DNA from: Shinella sp. SUS2
Lineage (GTDB): Bacteria; Pseudomonadota; Alphaproteobacteria; Rhizobiales; Rhizobiaceae
Length of the DNA stretch: 64,000 bases
Assembly (NCBI RefSeq): GCF_001262505.1
Contig: NZ_KQ410732.1
Location: 264,760 to 328,759, forward strand
Direction: 5' to 3'
A program made the position numbers and the translations under genes. The notes under the pieces are model-generated. The model worked only from the letters and a program-made list of their open reading frames with translations. It was not told the origin of the DNA and did not search any database. Position 1 is the first letter of the stretch. Each line of letters starts with the position of its first letter. Shown piece after piece: positions 28,545 through 38,347 of the stretch.

Positions 28545-29207
28545 CTAGGCCAGTTCCGAAGCCCGCTCGAGTGCCTTGAGCATCGTGCGTTCGGCGAGGT
28601 TCAGATAGATCTCCATCTGCGCCGCAGCCTCATGCGGCTGGTTCTTTTCGACGAGAGTCGTAATGGCGTCGTTCATGTCGACGAAGGGCGCGTGCAGGTG
28701 TTCCGGGTCGTTGAGAAGGCCGAAGCAGAGGCGCAGCTCCGCCGAGATCCGCTCATAGAATTCGTTGAGCCGCGCGCTATCGGAAAGGTCGATGACGGCG
28801 GTGTGGAACATCATGTTGGCGCTGCCGACACCGATCCAGTCGCCCTCGATACGCCGCTCCCGGGCCATCTCCACCGCCGCGCGCATGGCCCGGATTGCCG
28901 GATGCTTCTGCCAGGCCTGGCGCAGTGCGCCGCATTCCAGCATGCGTCGCACGCGGTAGATGTCGATGATCGAGGCCATGGAGGGCACGGCGACGAAGAC
29001 ACCGCGATTGGCCTCGTGGCGCAGCAGGCCATCCTTGGTGAGCAGGCGGAAGGCCTCGCGCAGCGAATTGCGCGAGACGTCGAAACGGTCGCTGAAGGCG
29101 GCTTCCGAGAGGCGCTGGCCGGGGGAGAGTTCGCCCGAGATCAGAAGCGTGCGAATGCGCCGCGCCAGTCGATCCGCCAGCGGCAGGCCTTCTCCGTCAT
29201 CGGTCAT
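28545..29207 (-). CDS. GntR-family regulator (FadR/FCD subgroup) of the 5-oxoproline operon
   Basis: 220 residues from the ATG at 29207 (GGGAGAAGACC upstream); a longer frame to 29270 has no better start. The winged helix-turn-helix is LISGELSPGQRLSEAAFSDR with VSRNSLREAFRLL. The C-terminal FCD ligand domain (about 85-210) carries NMMFHTAVIDLS and the second metal-ligand helix. It is divergent from the NRAMP-pxpA operon, and a TTGT-TGA-AACAA-type site that fits the FadR-subgroup consensus lies in the shared control region. It is probably the operon's repressor, in place of the IclR-type KipR found in Bacillus. Confidence 0.88.
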   Translation of the reverse strand: MTDDGEGLPLADRLARRIRTLLISGELSPGQRLSEAAFSDRFDVSRNSLREAFRLLTKDGLLRHEANRGVFVAVPSMASIIDIYRVRRMLECGALRQAWQKHPAIRAMRAAVEMARERRIEGDWIGVGSANMMFHTAVIDLSDSARLNEFYERISAELRLCFGLLNDPEHLHAPFVDMNDAITTLVEKNQPHEAAAQMEIYLNLAERTMLKALERASELA

Positions 29208-29358
29208 GGTCTTCTCCCCGGCCCGATTCCGTTTGCTTCGGGCACCCTCTTTCCTGGCTGGGCATAGCATGAATGGGTGAGCGATGGGGCCGAAAAGTGT
29301 GGCGAATCCAGTGCTATGTGATTGGTAAAACGGCAGGAATAAGGAACGATATGGAAAT

Positions 29359-29413
29359 ATTGTTGAACAATCTTGACATTTTTGTGTAGCGGTTCATCAT
29401 TTAACGATGAACC
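29359..29413 (+). promoter_or_regulatory. Control region of the 5-oxoproline operon
   Basis: Three signals lie together. ATTGTTGAACAAT (29359-29371) fits the FadR-subgroup GntR consensus TNGT-N3-ACNA. TTGACA (29373-29378) is a perfect -35 box just after it. GGTTCATC (29391-29398) and GATGAACC (29406-29413) form a perfect 8-base inverted repeat across the -10/start area, either a second operator or a leader hairpin. Confidence 0.6.
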
Positions 29414-29451
29414 ACTCGCGAGGGGCGGGTGCGTGAGAGCGGAGAAATCTC

Positions 29452-30717
29452 ATGGAACAGAATGCTGCTGTGCCTGCCGGCCAGAGTGTGGTCGCGCAGG
29501 GCCTTCAAACCGTCAAATCCCGTCGCTCGGCGCTGATCGCCGCGATCTTCCTGATGGCGACCTCCGCCATCGGCCCGGGCTTCATCACCCAGACGGCGAC
29601 TTTCACCACGAAGCTTGGCGCTGCCTTCGCCTTCGGCATCCTCGCCTCCATCCTCATCGACTTCGTCGTGCAGCTGAACATCTGGCGCATCGTGACGCTC
29701 ACGCGCATGCGCGCTTCCGACGTCGCCAATGCCGCCATTCCCGGCTCCGGCTATCTTCTGGCCATCCTCGTCATCGTCGGTGGCCTGTTCTTCAACATCG
29801 GCAATATCGGCGGCACCGGCCTCGGCCTCAATGCGGTCTTTGGTCTCGATCCGAAGATCGGCGGAGCGATCAGCGCCGTATTCTCGATCGGCATCTTCCT
29901 GTCAAAGCGCGCCGGCCTTGCGGTCGACCGCTTCATCATCTTCGCCGGCATCCTGATGATCGTGCTGACGCTCTACGTCGCCTTCGTGTCCGGCCCGCCG
30001 GTCGGCGACGCGCTGTTCCAGACCGTCCTGCCCGACACGATCGACTTCGCCACGATCACCACCATCGTCGGCGGCACGGTCGGCGGCTACATCACCTATT
30101 CCGGCGCACACCGCCTGCTCGACCGCGGCATGGTCGGCCAGGAGCACCTGCCGGCTGTCACCCGCGCCGCGCTCACCGGCATCGCCGTGACCGGTCTCAT
30201 GCGCTACGTCCTCTTCCTCGCCATCCTCGGCGTCGTCGCCAGTGGCGTCGTCATCGACACGGCGAGCCAGGCCGCCAACCCGGCCGCCCAGGCCTTCCAG
30301 GCGGCAGCAGGCGATGTCGGTCTGCGCCTCTTCGGCATCATCTTCTGGGCAGCGGCCATCACCAGCGTCATCGGCGCGGCCTATACCTCGGTTTCGTTCA
30401 TCACCGTCTTCAAGCAGGATATCAGCGAACACGCCCGCAATATGGCCACGGTCGTCTTCATCGCCATCTCGCTGGTCTCCTACCTGCTGATCACCACGCC
30501 ACCGGCGGCCATGCTGGTCTTCGTCGGAGGTCTCAACGGCCTCATCCTGCCGATCGGCCTCAGCATCTTCCTCTTTGCCGCCTGGAAGCGCGAGGACCTG
30601 ATGGGGGGCTACCACTATCCGCGCTGGCTGCTCGCCCTTGGCGTCCTGATCTGCCTGTTGACATGGTATATGGGCTACAAGTCGGCCGGCACGATCTTCG
30701 GACTGCTTGGTCTCTAG
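29452..30717 (+). CDS. NRAMP-fold transporter lacking metal-binding residues (YcsG-like)
   Basis: 421 residues with about eleven hydrophobic helices and the NRAMP family layout. The first-helix metal motif, normally DPGN, reads GPGF here ([10 protein letters not shown]), and the sixth-helix MPH motif is replaced by [10 protein letters not shown]. Both helices that hold the metal in true Mn/Fe transporters have thus lost their ligands. It is the first gene of an operon matching the Bacillus ycsF-ycsG-ycsI-kipI-kipA set. It more likely carries an organic substrate such as 5-oxoproline than a metal; that is inference. Confidence 0.85.
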   Translation: MEQNAAVPAGQSVVAQGLQTVKSRRSALIAAIFLMATSAIGPGFITQTATFTTKLGAAFAFGILASILIDFVVQLNIWRIVTLTRMRASDVANAAIPGSGYLLAILVIVGGLFFNIGNIGGTGLGLNAVFGLDPKIGGAISAVFSIGIFLSKRAGLAVDRFIIFAGILMIVLTLYVAFVSGPPVGDALFQTVLPDTIDFATITTIVGGTVGGYITYSGAHRLLDRGMVGQEHLPAVTRAALTGIAVTGLMRYVLFLAILGVVASGVVIDTASQAANPAAQAFQAAAGDVGLRLFGIIFWAAAITSVIGAAYTSVSFITVFKQDISEHARNMATVVFIAISLVSYLLITTPPAAMLVFVGGLNGLILPIGLSIFLFAAWKREDLMGGYHYPRWLLALGVLICLLTWYMGYKSAGTIFGLLGL

Positions 30718-30718
30718 A

Positions 30719-30776
30719 GCTATTCCAGCAAACGTGCGAAGCGGTTTTGCGTTCGGAACAGCGGCAAAACTCAAGA
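30719..30776 (+). repeat. Copy of a rhizobial intergenic repeat
   Basis: The gap between the NRAMP-like gene and pxpA contains CAGCAAACGTGCGAAGCGG, TTTTGCGTTCGGAA and GGCAAAACTCAAGAA. I recall near-identical short elements between genes in many Rhizobium and Agrobacterium genomes. A degenerate copy in the other orientation may lie near 43813-43870. Confidence 0.5.
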
Positions 30777-30791
30777 AAGGGAGAGGAAACA

Positions 30792-31559
30792 ATGGCAGCG
30801 ATCGACCTCAACAGCGATCTCGGTGAGAGCTACGGTGCGTGGCGCATGGGCGATGATGCGGCGATGCTCGCCGTCGTCTCCTCCGCCAACATCGCTTGTG
30901 GTTTCCATGCGGGCGACCCGGCGGGCATCTACCGCACGGTGCAGGCTGCCGCGAAAAACGGTGTCGTCATCGGCGCCCATGTCTCCTATCCCGATCGCGT
31001 CGGCTTCGGCCGACGCGACCTCGACGCCACGCCCGAGGAGCTGATCGCCGACGTGATCTACCAGATCGGCGCGATCAAGGGCGTCGCCGCTGCGGCCGGC
31101 ACCACCGTGCGGTACGTCAAGCCGCATGGCGCGCTCTACAACCGCATCGCCTATGATGCCAGGCAGGGCCAGGCCGTTATCGACGGCATCAAGGCGGTCG
31201 ATGCCTCGCTGATCCTGATGGGCCTTGCCAATGCGCCGATCCTCGATCTCGCCCGCAAGGCCGGCCTTGCCGTCGTCGCCGAAGCCTTCGCCGACCGCGC
31301 CTATACGCCGAAGGGCGAGCTCGTCTCGCGCCGCGAGCCGGGTGCCGTACTGCACGACGAGGCGACGATCGCCGACCGCATGGTGCAGCTCGCCCGCGAG
31401 GGCACGCTGGAAGCCATCGACGGCAGCACGATCCGCATCGAGGCGCAGTCGATCTGCGTGCACGGCGACAGCCCCGGCGCAGTGGCGATTGCAGAGGGGA
31501 TCCGCCGCCGCTTCGAGGCGGAAGGCATCGCCATCCGCTCCTTCGCTGACAAGGCGTAA
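30792..31559 (+). CDS. pxpA: 5-oxoprolinase subunit PxpA (LamB/YcsF family)
   Basis: 255 residues from the ATG at 30792 (AAAGGGAGAGGAAAC upstream). The family opening [20 protein letters not shown] is followed by [27 protein letters not shown] and [12 protein letters not shown], which hold the conserved Asp/His residues of this TIM-barrel-like family. With PxpB and PxpC it opens the pyroglutamate ring to glutamate at the expense of ATP. The partner subunits are fused in the gene two positions downstream. Confidence 0.93.
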   Translation: MAAIDLNSDLGESYGAWRMGDDAAMLAVVSSANIACGFHAGDPAGIYRTVQAAAKNGVVIGAHVSYPDRVGFGRRDLDATPEELIADVIYQIGAIKGVAAAAGTTVRYVKPHGALYNRIAYDARQGQAVIDGIKAVDASLILMGLANAPILDLARKAGLAVVAEAFADRAYTPKGELVSRREPGAVLHDEATIADRMVQLAREGTLEAIDGSTIRIEAQSICVHGDSPGAVAIAEGIRRRFEAEGIAIRSFADKA

Positions 31560-31568
31560 GGAGCGGCC

Positions 31569-32378
31569 ATGACGATCCCGACCGCCTTCCTGGATCATGC
31601 CGACGCCACGGCCGCCCGCAAAGCGCGGTCCACCTACCGTGATGGGCTCGTTGCGCCCACTTCCGGCATTGCACCGGGCTTTACACAGGCCAACATGATC
31701 GTACTGCCGCGCGACTGGGCGTTCGATTTCCTGCTCTACGCGCAGCGCAATCCCAAACCATGCCCGGTGCTCGATGTCTCCGACCCCGGCTCGCCGACGA
31801 CGCTTTTGGCGCCCGGCGCGGACCTGCGCACCGACCTGCCGCTCTATCGCATCTGGCGTGACGGCAAGCTCGCCGAGGAAACGCCGGACGCGTCGGCGGC
31901 CTGGGCGGAGCGCGACGATCTCGTCGCCTTCCTCATCGGCTGTTCCTTCACCTTTGAAACGCCGATGGTCGAGGCCGGCATCGAGATCCGCCACATGACG
32001 GACAAGACCAACGTGCCGATGTACCTGACCAACAAGGCCTGCCGGCCCGCCGGCCGCCTCAAGGGCAACATGGTCGTCTCCATGCGGCCGATCCCGGCCG
32101 CGCGCGTTGCCGACGCCGCCACCATATCCGGCCGCTTCCCGGCGGTGCACGGCGCGCCGGTTCATGTCGGCGCACCCGAGGACATCGGCATCAGCGACCT
32201 CGCAAAGCCTGATTTCGGCGATGCGGTGCGCATCGAGCCCGGCGAGGTGCCGGTCTTCTGGGCTTGCGGCGTCACTCCGCAGGCGGCTGTGATGGCATCG
32301 GGCGTGCCCTTTGCCATCACCCATGCGCCGGGCCACATGTTCATCACCGATATCCCCGATTCCGCCTATCACGCGTGA
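31569..32378 (+). CDS. YcsI-type putative hydro-lyase (DUF1445, D-glutamate cyclase-like)
   Basis: 269 residues. The start ([20 protein letters not shown]) and [36 protein letters not shown] and [14 protein letters not shown] are typical of the DUF1445 family. A mammalian member turns D-glutamate into 5-oxo-D-proline. In an operon with a 5-oxoprolinase this would link D-glutamate or a similar acid to the oxoproline pool. The family is clear; the reaction is by analogy. GGAG precedes the ATG. Confidence 0.85.
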   Translation: MTIPTAFLDHADATAARKARSTYRDGLVAPTSGIAPGFTQANMIVLPRDWAFDFLLYAQRNPKPCPVLDVSDPGSPTTLLAPGADLRTDLPLYRIWRDGKLAEETPDASAAWAERDDLVAFLIGCSFTFETPMVEAGIEIRHMTDKTNVPMYLTNKACRPAGRLKGNMVVSMRPIPAARVADAATISGRFPAVHGAPVHVGAPEDIGISDLAKPDFGDAVRIEPGEVPVFWACGVTPQAAVMASGVPFAITHAPGHMFITDIPDSAYHA

Positions 32379-32385
32379 GGGTTCG

Positions 32386-33978
32386 ATGCGCTTTCTTCCC
32401 GTCAGCCTGACCACCATCCTCGTCGAGCTCGCCGATCTCGACGAGACGCTCGCTCTCTTTGCTGCACTCCAGGCCGATCCCATCGATGGTATCGAGGAAA
32501 TGGTGCCGGCCGCGCGCACGCTGATGATCCGCTTCCGCCCGGAAAAGGTGGCTGCGGCGGATCTTGCAGCCCGGATCGGCATTCGCGACCTTTCTGCCAA
32601 GATCGCACCGTCGGAGCATCTGGTCGAAATTCCCGTGCGGTATGACGGCGAAGACCTGCGCGATGTTGCGGAGCTGACCGGCCTCAGTGTCGAGGAGGTC
32701 GTCCGCCGGCATACGGAAAGCGAATTCACCGTGGCGTTCTGCGGCTTTGCGCCGGGTTTCGGCTATCTCGTCGGCGGCGATCCGGCCTTGCATGTCCCGC
32801 GCCGCAAGAGCCCGCGCACCCGCATTCCGGCCGGCTCGGTCGCCCTTGCCGGCGCCTTCAGCGGCGTCTACCCGCAGGCAAGCCCCGGCGGCTGGCAGAT
32901 CATCGGCACGACGCCGGTCAAGATGTGGGACATCGATCGCGAGCCTGGTGCACTGTTCCAGCCCGGCTATCGCGTGCGCTTCTTCGATATGGAGGCAACG
33001 GGCCGGACGGTCAGCCTTCCCGTACCGACCGCCAAGGCGGATCGCACCGTCGTGGCGGATGCGCCGCAGTTCAGGGTTCTGGCCGCACCGATGCCGGCTC
33101 TCTTCCAGGATCTTGGCCGCTTCGGCCAGACGGGGCAGGGTGTTTCCGCCTCCGGCGCACTGGATCGCGGCGCGTTCAACGCCGCGGGCCGCGTTGTCGG
33201 CAATCCGGCCAACACGCCGGCGCTCGAACTCACCCTCGGCGGCTTCTCCTTCGAAAGCAACGTGCGCGCCGTGATCGGTCTTGCAGGTGCCGCCTGTCCC
33301 GTGACAGTCCGCGATGTGGACGGCCGCGCCCAAGACTTTTCGATTCTGCAGCCTATCGCGCTGGAGCCGGGCGACGTCGTGACGATCGGCCATCCGAAGG
33401 CGGGCATGCGGGCCTATCTTGCCGTGCGCGGCGGCTTCGATGTCGCGTCGATCCTCGGCAGTGCGGCCACCGACACGCTGGCCGTCGTCGGCCCCGAGCC
33501 GGTCACGGCCGGGACGGTGCTCGCGCTTGGTGGCCGCAAGGATGGGCTGGCGAGCGTTTCGCCCGATGAGCTTCCCGCTTTCGGGTTGCCCTCGGCCGGT
33601 GATGTGGTGGTGCTCGACGTGGTGCTCGGCCCGCGAACGGACTGGTTCACGCAGAAGGGCATCGAGACGCTGACGAGCCAGCTCTGGCAGGTGACGCCGC
33701 AATCGAGCCGCGTCGGCATCCGCCTTGCCGGCGAGGTGCCGCTGGAGCGCAAGGACAGTGCGGAGCTGCCGAGCGAAGGCACGGCGACGGGCGCCATCCA
33801 GGTGCCGCACAGCGGCCAGCCGGTGCTCTTCCTCGCTGACCATCCGCTGACCGGCGGCTATCCCGTCATCGGTGCCGTCGCCGAATACCATCTGGACCTC
33901 GCCGGCCAGATCCCGATCAATGCAAAAATCCGTTTCCGCCCGATCGGCCCCTTCGCCGACATTGCCGCGACCCGCTAG
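32386..33978 (+). CDS. Fused 5-oxoprolinase subunits PxpB-PxpC (KipI-KipA)
   Basis: 530 residues from the ATG at 32386. The first domain (about 1-210) is KipI/PxpB, with [29 protein letters not shown] and [11 protein letters not shown]. The second (about 225-520) is KipA/PxpC, with [36 protein letters not shown] and the long C-terminal part ending [20 protein letters not shown]. In Bacillus and E. coli these are separate genes. The same two folds form the carboxyltransferase part of urea carboxylase, which matters because the next gene is a biotin carboxylase. Confidence 0.9.
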   Translation: MRFLPVSLTTILVELADLDETLALFAALQADPIDGIEEMVPAARTLMIRFRPEKVAAADLAARIGIRDLSAKIAPSEHLVEIPVRYDGEDLRDVAELTGLSVEEVVRRHTESEFTVAFCGFAPGFGYLVGGDPALHVPRRKSPRTRIPAGSVALAGAFSGVYPQASPGGWQIIGTTPVKMWDIDREPGALFQPGYRVRFFDMEATGRTVSLPVPTAKADRTVVADAPQFRVLAAPMPALFQDLGRFGQTGQGVSASGALDRGAFNAAGRVVGNPANTPALELTLGGFSFESNVRAVIGLAGAACPVTVRDVDGRAQDFSILQPIALEPGDVVTIGHPKAGMRAYLAVRGGFDVASILGSAATDTLAVVGPEPVTAGTVLALGGRKDGLASVSPDELPAFGLPSAGDVVVLDVVLGPRTDWFTQKGIETLTSQLWQVTPQSSRVGIRLAGEVPLERKDSAELPSEGTATGAIQVPHSGQPVLFLADHPLTGGYPVIGAVAEYHLDLAGQIPINAKIRFRPIGPFADIAATR

Positions 33979-33988
33979 GAGAACCGCC

Positions 33989-35719
33989 ATGAAGAAAGTG
34001 CTGATTGCCAATCGTGGCGAGATCGCCGTGCGCATCGCGCGCGCCTGCCAGGACCATGGCCTCCAGTCCGTGGCCGTCTATGCGGATCCGGATGCGGACG
34101 CGCTGTTCGTGCGCCTCGCCGACGAAGCCTATGGGCTCGGTGGCGTGCGTCCGGCGGAAACTTATCTCGATATCGAGAAGTTGATCGCTGTCGCAAAACG
34201 TGCCGGCGCGGATGCAGTTCATCCCGGTTACGGTTTTCTCTCCGAGCGTGCCGAATTCGCACGGGCCGTGCAGGGCGCGGGCCTCATCTGGATCGGCCCC
34301 GATCCGTCCGTCATCGAAGCGCTCGGCGACAAGGTCGAGGCACGGCGTATCGCGCAAAGCGTCGGCGCACCGCTGGTCGCCGGCAGCGATGGCCCGGTGT
34401 CCTCTGCAGCCGAGGTCGTCGCCTTTGCGGAGCTGCATGGCCTGCCGGTCGCCATCAAGGCCGCGCATGGCGGCGGCGGGCGCGGCCTCAAGGTGGCCTG
34501 GAAGATGGAGGAGGTCGCAGACCTCTACGAATCCGCCGTGCGCGAGGCAACGGCGGCCTTCGGGCGTGGCGAGTGTTTCCTCGAGCGCTTCCTCGACCGG
34601 CCGCGCCACATCGAGGCGCAGGTCATCGCCGACAAGCACGGCAACGTGTTGGTGCTCGGCACCCGCGACTGCTCGGCCCAGCGCCGCAACCAGAAACTCA
34701 TCGAGGAGGCGCCGGCGCCCTTCCTCTCGGACGAACAGCGCCAGAAGATCCACACCTCCGCAAAGGCGATCTGCGCCGCCGCCGGTTACTCCGGCGCCGG
34801 TACCGTCGAGTTCCTGCTCGGCGTCGACGGCACGATCTCCTTCCTGGAGGTGAACACCCGTCTCCAGGTCGAGCATCCTGTCACGGAAGAGACGACCGGT
34901 ATCGATCTCGTCATCGAACAGTTCCGCATCGCCGAAGGGCTGCCGTTGCGTGTGCTGGAAACGCCGGAACCGCGCGGCCACTCCATCGAGTTCCGTATCA
35001 ACGCGGAAGACCCCGGCCGCGGCTTCCTGCCGACGCCGGGCGCCATCACGGTCTTCGATCCGCCCTCCGGCCCGGGCGTGCGCCTCGACAGCGGCGTCGT
35101 CAGCGGCTCCACCGTACCCGGTGTCTTCGATTCGCTGGTCGCCAAGCTGATCGTGACCGGCGCGACGCGCGACGAGGCCCTGCGCCGCGCCCGCCGTGCG
35201 CTGAAGGAGTTCCGCATCGAGGGTGTCGCGACGGTCCTGCCGTTCCACCGTGCCGCCATCGACACGGCTGACTTCATCGGCACGGATGGGTTCAAGGTGC
35301 ATACGCGCTGGATCGAGACCGATTTTGCCGCCATGCCTGATGCCATGGCTCGGCCGGAGCCGACCGAAGACCCCACGCTCGTCCGCACCCATCTCGAAAT
35401 CGACGGCAAGCGCGTGTCGCTCGCCCTTCCGAGCCTGCTGCTCGCCGGCCTCGGCGCGGCAGGGCAGGGCGCTGCATCGGCCGCAGGCAAGGGCGGGCGC
35501 CCTGCCGAGGACGGCATCGCCGCTCCGGTTTCCGGCACGCTGCAGGCGTTCAAGATCGCCGATGGCGCCACCGTCGCGGAAGGCGACCTTGTGGCTGTCA
35601 TGGAAGCGATGAAGATGGAAACGCAGGTCCTCGCCCCCAAGGCCGGCCGGCTTCGCCTGCGCGTCAAGGAAGGTGACTACCTTCAGGCTGGCGACACGCT
35701 GATGGTGTTCGAAGGCTGA
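33989..35719 (+). CDS. Biotin carboxylase fused to a biotin carrier domain
   Basis: 576 residues from the ATG at 33989 (GGAGAACC upstream). Biotin carboxylase N-domain (about 1-110, [19 protein letters not shown]), ATP-grasp (about 115-320, [13 protein letters not shown] and [16 protein letters not shown]), BC C-domain (about 335-440, [14 protein letters not shown]) and a biotinyl domain (about 500-576) with the biotin lysine in EAMKMET. No carboxyltransferase domain is present in the chain; the PxpB-PxpC fusion just upstream is related to the carboxyltransferase of urea carboxylase. It could thus be one half of a two-chain biotin enzyme. Confidence 0.9.
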   Translation: MKKVLIANRGEIAVRIARACQDHGLQSVAVYADPDADALFVRLADEAYGLGGVRPAETYLDIEKLIAVAKRAGADAVHPGYGFLSERAEFARAVQGAGLIWIGPDPSVIEALGDKVEARRIAQSVGAPLVAGSDGPVSSAAEVVAFAELHGLPVAIKAAHGGGGRGLKVAWKMEEVADLYESAVREATAAFGRGECFLERFLDRPRHIEAQVIADKHGNVLVLGTRDCSAQRRNQKLIEEAPAPFLSDEQRQKIHTSAKAICAAAGYSGAGTVEFLLGVDGTISFLEVNTRLQVEHPVTEETTGIDLVIEQFRIAEGLPLRVLETPEPRGHSIEFRINAEDPGRGFLPTPGAITVFDPPSGPGVRLDSGVVSGSTVPGVFDSLVAKLIVTGATRDEALRRARRALKEFRIEGVATVLPFHRAAIDTADFIGTDGFKVHTRWIETDFAAMPDAMARPEPTEDPTLVRTHLEIDGKRVSLALPSLLLAGLGAAGQGAASAAGKGGRPAEDGIAAPVSGTLQAFKIADGATVAEGDLVAVMEAMKMETQVLAPKAGRLRLRVKEGDYLQAGDTLMVFEG

Positions 35720-35722
35720 AAC

Positions 35723-35755
35723 AAAAAGGGCTCCCGGTTTTCGAGAGCCCTTTTT
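35723..35755. terminator. Bidirectional rho-independent terminator
   Basis: AAAAAGGGCTC and GAGCCCTTTTT form an 11-base-pair stem around an 11-base loop, giving T runs on both strands. It lies between the convergent biotin carboxylase and bicupin genes and can stop both transcripts. Confidence 0.9.
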
Positions 35756-35759
35756 CAGA

Positions 35760-36605
35760 TCAGAAATCCGGCGCCACGCCGAAGACGAATTCGCAAGGCG
35801 TGTGCGACATGTTGAAATACTGGTGGTCGAACCCGGCGGGGATGTAGAAGCCGTCGCGCGGGTTGAGTTCGAACCAGGCCTGGCCCTCGGCATCCGGGAT
35901 ATGGATGTTGAGCACGCCGGAAACGACATACAGGCATTCGTCGCCCTTGTGGCGTTCGATGCGGGTGCGCTTGCCGCCGAGCACCGTCGTCTTGCCGACC
36001 GTCAGCTGGTCTGTCGCGCAGTAGAACCCGGTATAGGCGCCTTGCGTTGCGGCATCGAGGCTCCAAAGCATGTCGGCATCGCGCTTGGGATGGATGGTGC
36101 GGGCCTTCTCCTGCGCCGCCGCCTCCATTGGCCAGCGACCGAGGAATTCGTCCTGGATGTAGCGGTTTTCCGATAGCAGCGGCTTGGTGCGGGCATAGGG
36201 GCCCGACGTGCCCTTGGCCGGCGGCGGGGCAAAGAATTCGAGAACGCGGACCTGCTCCTCGCCGAGATTGAAACCGTGATGCCAGGTGTCCTTACGGAAG
36301 AACAGTGCTTCGCCCTGTTTGGCGATGCAGACTTCGCCTGTTTCCGGATTGGCGAGCCCCAGCGTGCCGCTGATCACATAGAGCAGCTCGTCGGCGCCAA
36401 AAATAGTGCGGAAGGCATCGGTGTGCTTGAAGCAGCCGCCGGGCTGCATGCCGAAGACGATCTGGTGGATGTTGTCCGTCGAGGCATAGATCCAGTCGTC
36501 GACGAGGCCGGCATTCTCCTCGCCCCACAGATGGCGTGTCACGCCGGCATAGGGAATGTGGCTTGGCCGGTCGAAGACGGGGCGGGGGGACGGCTTGTAG
36601 CCCAT
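35760..36605 (-). CDS. Bicupin protein
   Basis: 281 residues with two cupin barrels. In the first (about 60-125), FKHTDAFRTIFGADELLYVI and WHHGFNLGEEQ offer His/Glu metal ligands; in the second (about 205-275), RIERHKGDECLYVVSG and IPAGFDHQYFN do the same. Both barrels look able to bind a metal. It is the last gene of the minus-strand catabolic operon, directly after the TetR gene. It may be a sugar-acid isomerase or an epimerase-like enzyme; no function can be assigned with confidence. Confidence 0.82.
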   Translation of the reverse strand: MGYKPSPRPVFDRPSHIPYAGVTRHLWGEENAGLVDDWIYASTDNIHQIVFGMQPGGCFKHTDAFRTIFGADELLYVISGTLGLANPETGEVCIAKQGEALFFRKDTWHHGFNLGEEQVRVLEFFAPPPAKGTSGPYARTKPLLSENRYIQDEFLGRWPMEAAAQEKARTIHPKRDADMLWSLDAATQGAYTGFYCATDQLTVGKTTVLGGKRTRIERHKGDECLYVVSGVLNIHIPDAEGQAWFELNPRDGFYIPAGFDHQYFNMSHTPCEFVFGVAPDF

Positions 36606-36633
36606 GGAAATCTCCTCTTCATGATATGGAAAG

Positions 36634-37200
36634 CTAGGGGGCGGCGCCCGCCGGGCGCGTGCGCGCGATCAGCCGGTCGATGACGGCCTGTTTCGTGGCG
36701 GGGTCGAGATGCATGACGTTGAACACTTCGGCCATCCACATGCCCTCGATGGCGAGGCGGATGATCGTCGCTTCGACCGGGTCCAGGCCGTCCGCTTCGA
36801 CGGAAGCCTGGCAACGGATGTTCTGCTGGTGGACGATTTCGAGCAGGTCGGGAAAGTTCGACAGCGCTGCGGTGATGCTGGCGCCGAGACGGTCGTACTG
36901 GTCGCCGGTGCTGGCGGCCCCGCCCATGGTGGCCTTCACATAAGCGCGGGTGTAGCGGCCATGCGGTTCCTCGTCCTCACCTTCGAGGCCGGAAAGACCG
37001 GTCTCGAAGCGATAGACGAAGCGTTCGACCATGGCGCGCACCAGCGCATCCTTGCTGGCGAAGTGATAGAGGATGCCGCCCTTCGAAAGCCCGGTCACCT
37101 CCGCCACCTTGTCGAAAGTGAGCGAGGAAACGCCTTCCTTGACGATGATTTCCTCAGCGGCGCTGAGAATGCGTTCCCGGGCGGTGCCACGTCTTGCCAT
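36634..37200 (-). CDS. TetR-family transcriptional regulator
   Basis: 188 residues. The helix-turn-helix (residues about 8-55) is ERILSAAEEIIVKEGVSSLT with VTGLSKGGILYHFASKDALV, a classic TetR domain; the C-terminal part resembles TetR_C_37-type ligand domains. It is the ninth gene of the operon. A TetR-type palindrome overlaps the operon promoter near 45204, so the protein probably represses its own operon through that distant site. No operator is visible right before its own start. Confidence 0.88.
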   Translation of the reverse strand: MARRGTARERILSAAEEIIVKEGVSSLTFDKVAEVTGLSKGGILYHFASKDALVRAMVERFVYRFETGLSGLEGEDEEPHGRYTRAYVKATMGGAASTGDQYDRLGASITAALSNFPDLLEIVHQQNIRCQASVEADGLDPVEATIIRLAIEGMWMAEVFNVMHLDPATKQAVIDRLIARTRPAGAAP

Positions 37201-37232
37201 GTCGAACCTCGATGCTGTTGCTGGTCTTCCCG

Positions 37233-38318
37233 CTATAGCGACGAACTTTCGCGCAGGCGACCGACGATTTCCGCCATCAAAGCAAGGTCCTGGCGGGAAT
37301 CGCCGAGTGTCGTCTTCGGCGCTGTGCCGTTCACGAGATGATCGTGGAAGGTGCGCAGTTCGATGGCGAAGGGGTCGGTATAGTTCGGGCCGAAGGTGCG
37401 GGTTTCGGTTTCCGTGTCGGTCGAGTCCGTGACCTCCAGCGATGTCGGCAGGTTGCGGATGTACGGCGTGTCATAGCCGAAGCTGAGACGGCGGCGGTCG
37501 GAATAGACCTCGATGCGGGCGTCGAAACGCGCGACATTGTCGATCAGCGCCTCGTAGATCGCAGTGAAGTGGCCGTAGTCGAAGAGCGCGACGATCTGCT
37601 CGCCGTTCTGCTTGTGATGGGCGGCGATGACCCGGTGCGGCAGGCCGATCAGTTCGCGCATGGCCGAGAGGCTGTGCGAGGAGAGGCCGGTCAGCACCTG
37701 GTAGGCGCGCATCAGGCTGGGCGAAGCGTCCTTGCCGGCGACGTCGCGCAGGAGCGCCTCGGTCTCGGCCCGGGACTGCGCGAGGAAGGCGCCGTCGAGA
37801 TCGCTCGGATAGAAGATGTTGCGCGTCTGGCGGATGAAGAACGGGCCTTCGCAGATGAGGTCGCGCACGCGCACATAGCGCAGCGCCTCCTGCGCCGGCA
37901 TCATCTCCTTGGCCTTCAGGAAGCTTGCCGAATAGCGCCGCATATAGGCGACGAAGACGAGGCGGCCGGATTTTTCGGCAAGCGGCAGGACGTCGTCGAT
38001 CTCGCCGAGCGTCAGGCAGGCGGGCTTTTCGAGGAAGACGTCCTTACCGGCCTTCAGCGCCAGGTCGAGATAGTGGCGGTGCGTCTGGTCGGGCGTCAGG
38101 ATGAAGACGGCGTCGATATCGGATGCCGCGAGCAGCGCTTCGGCGCTCTCATAGGCGCGGGCGCCCGGATAGCGGCCTACGCAGTGCGCGGTGAGGCTCG
38201 GCGAGACATCGAAGACGCCGGCGACCTCGAAGAGGTGACGATGATCGGCAAGGATCGGCAGGTGCATGAGCTGGCTCACCTCGCCAAGGCCGATGAGGCC
38301 GACACGGACGATACGCAT
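37233..38318 (-). CDS. Gfo/Idh/MocA-family oxidoreductase
   Basis: 361 residues from the ATG at 38318; a longer open frame upstream overlaps the permease gene. The Rossmann fold starts VRVGLIGLGEVSQLMHLPIL, and the family motif is GKDVFLEKPACLTLGE, containing the catalytic EKP lysine. NAD(P)-dependent dehydrogenases of this family act on inositols, glucose, amino-sugars and other cyclic alcohols. It follows the two permeases in the operon and likely oxidises the imported compound. Confidence 0.9.
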   Translation of the reverse strand: MRIVRVGLIGLGEVSQLMHLPILADHRHLFEVAGVFDVSPSLTAHCVGRYPGARAYESAEALLAASDIDAVFILTPDQTHRHYLDLALKAGKDVFLEKPACLTLGEIDDVLPLAEKSGRLVFVAYMRRYSASFLKAKEMMPAQEALRYVRVRDLICEGPFFIRQTRNIFYPSDLDGAFLAQSRAETEALLRDVAGKDASPSLMRAYQVLTGLSSHSLSAMRELIGLPHRVIAAHHKQNGEQIVALFDYGHFTAIYEALIDNVARFDARIEVYSDRRRLSFGYDTPYIRNLPTSLEVTDSTDTETETRTFGPNYTDPFAIELRTFHDHLVNGTAPKTTLGDSRQDLALMAEIVGRLRESSSL

Positions 38319-38347
38319 GGAAAAGACCTTTCTGCCCCGGAAGGGGC

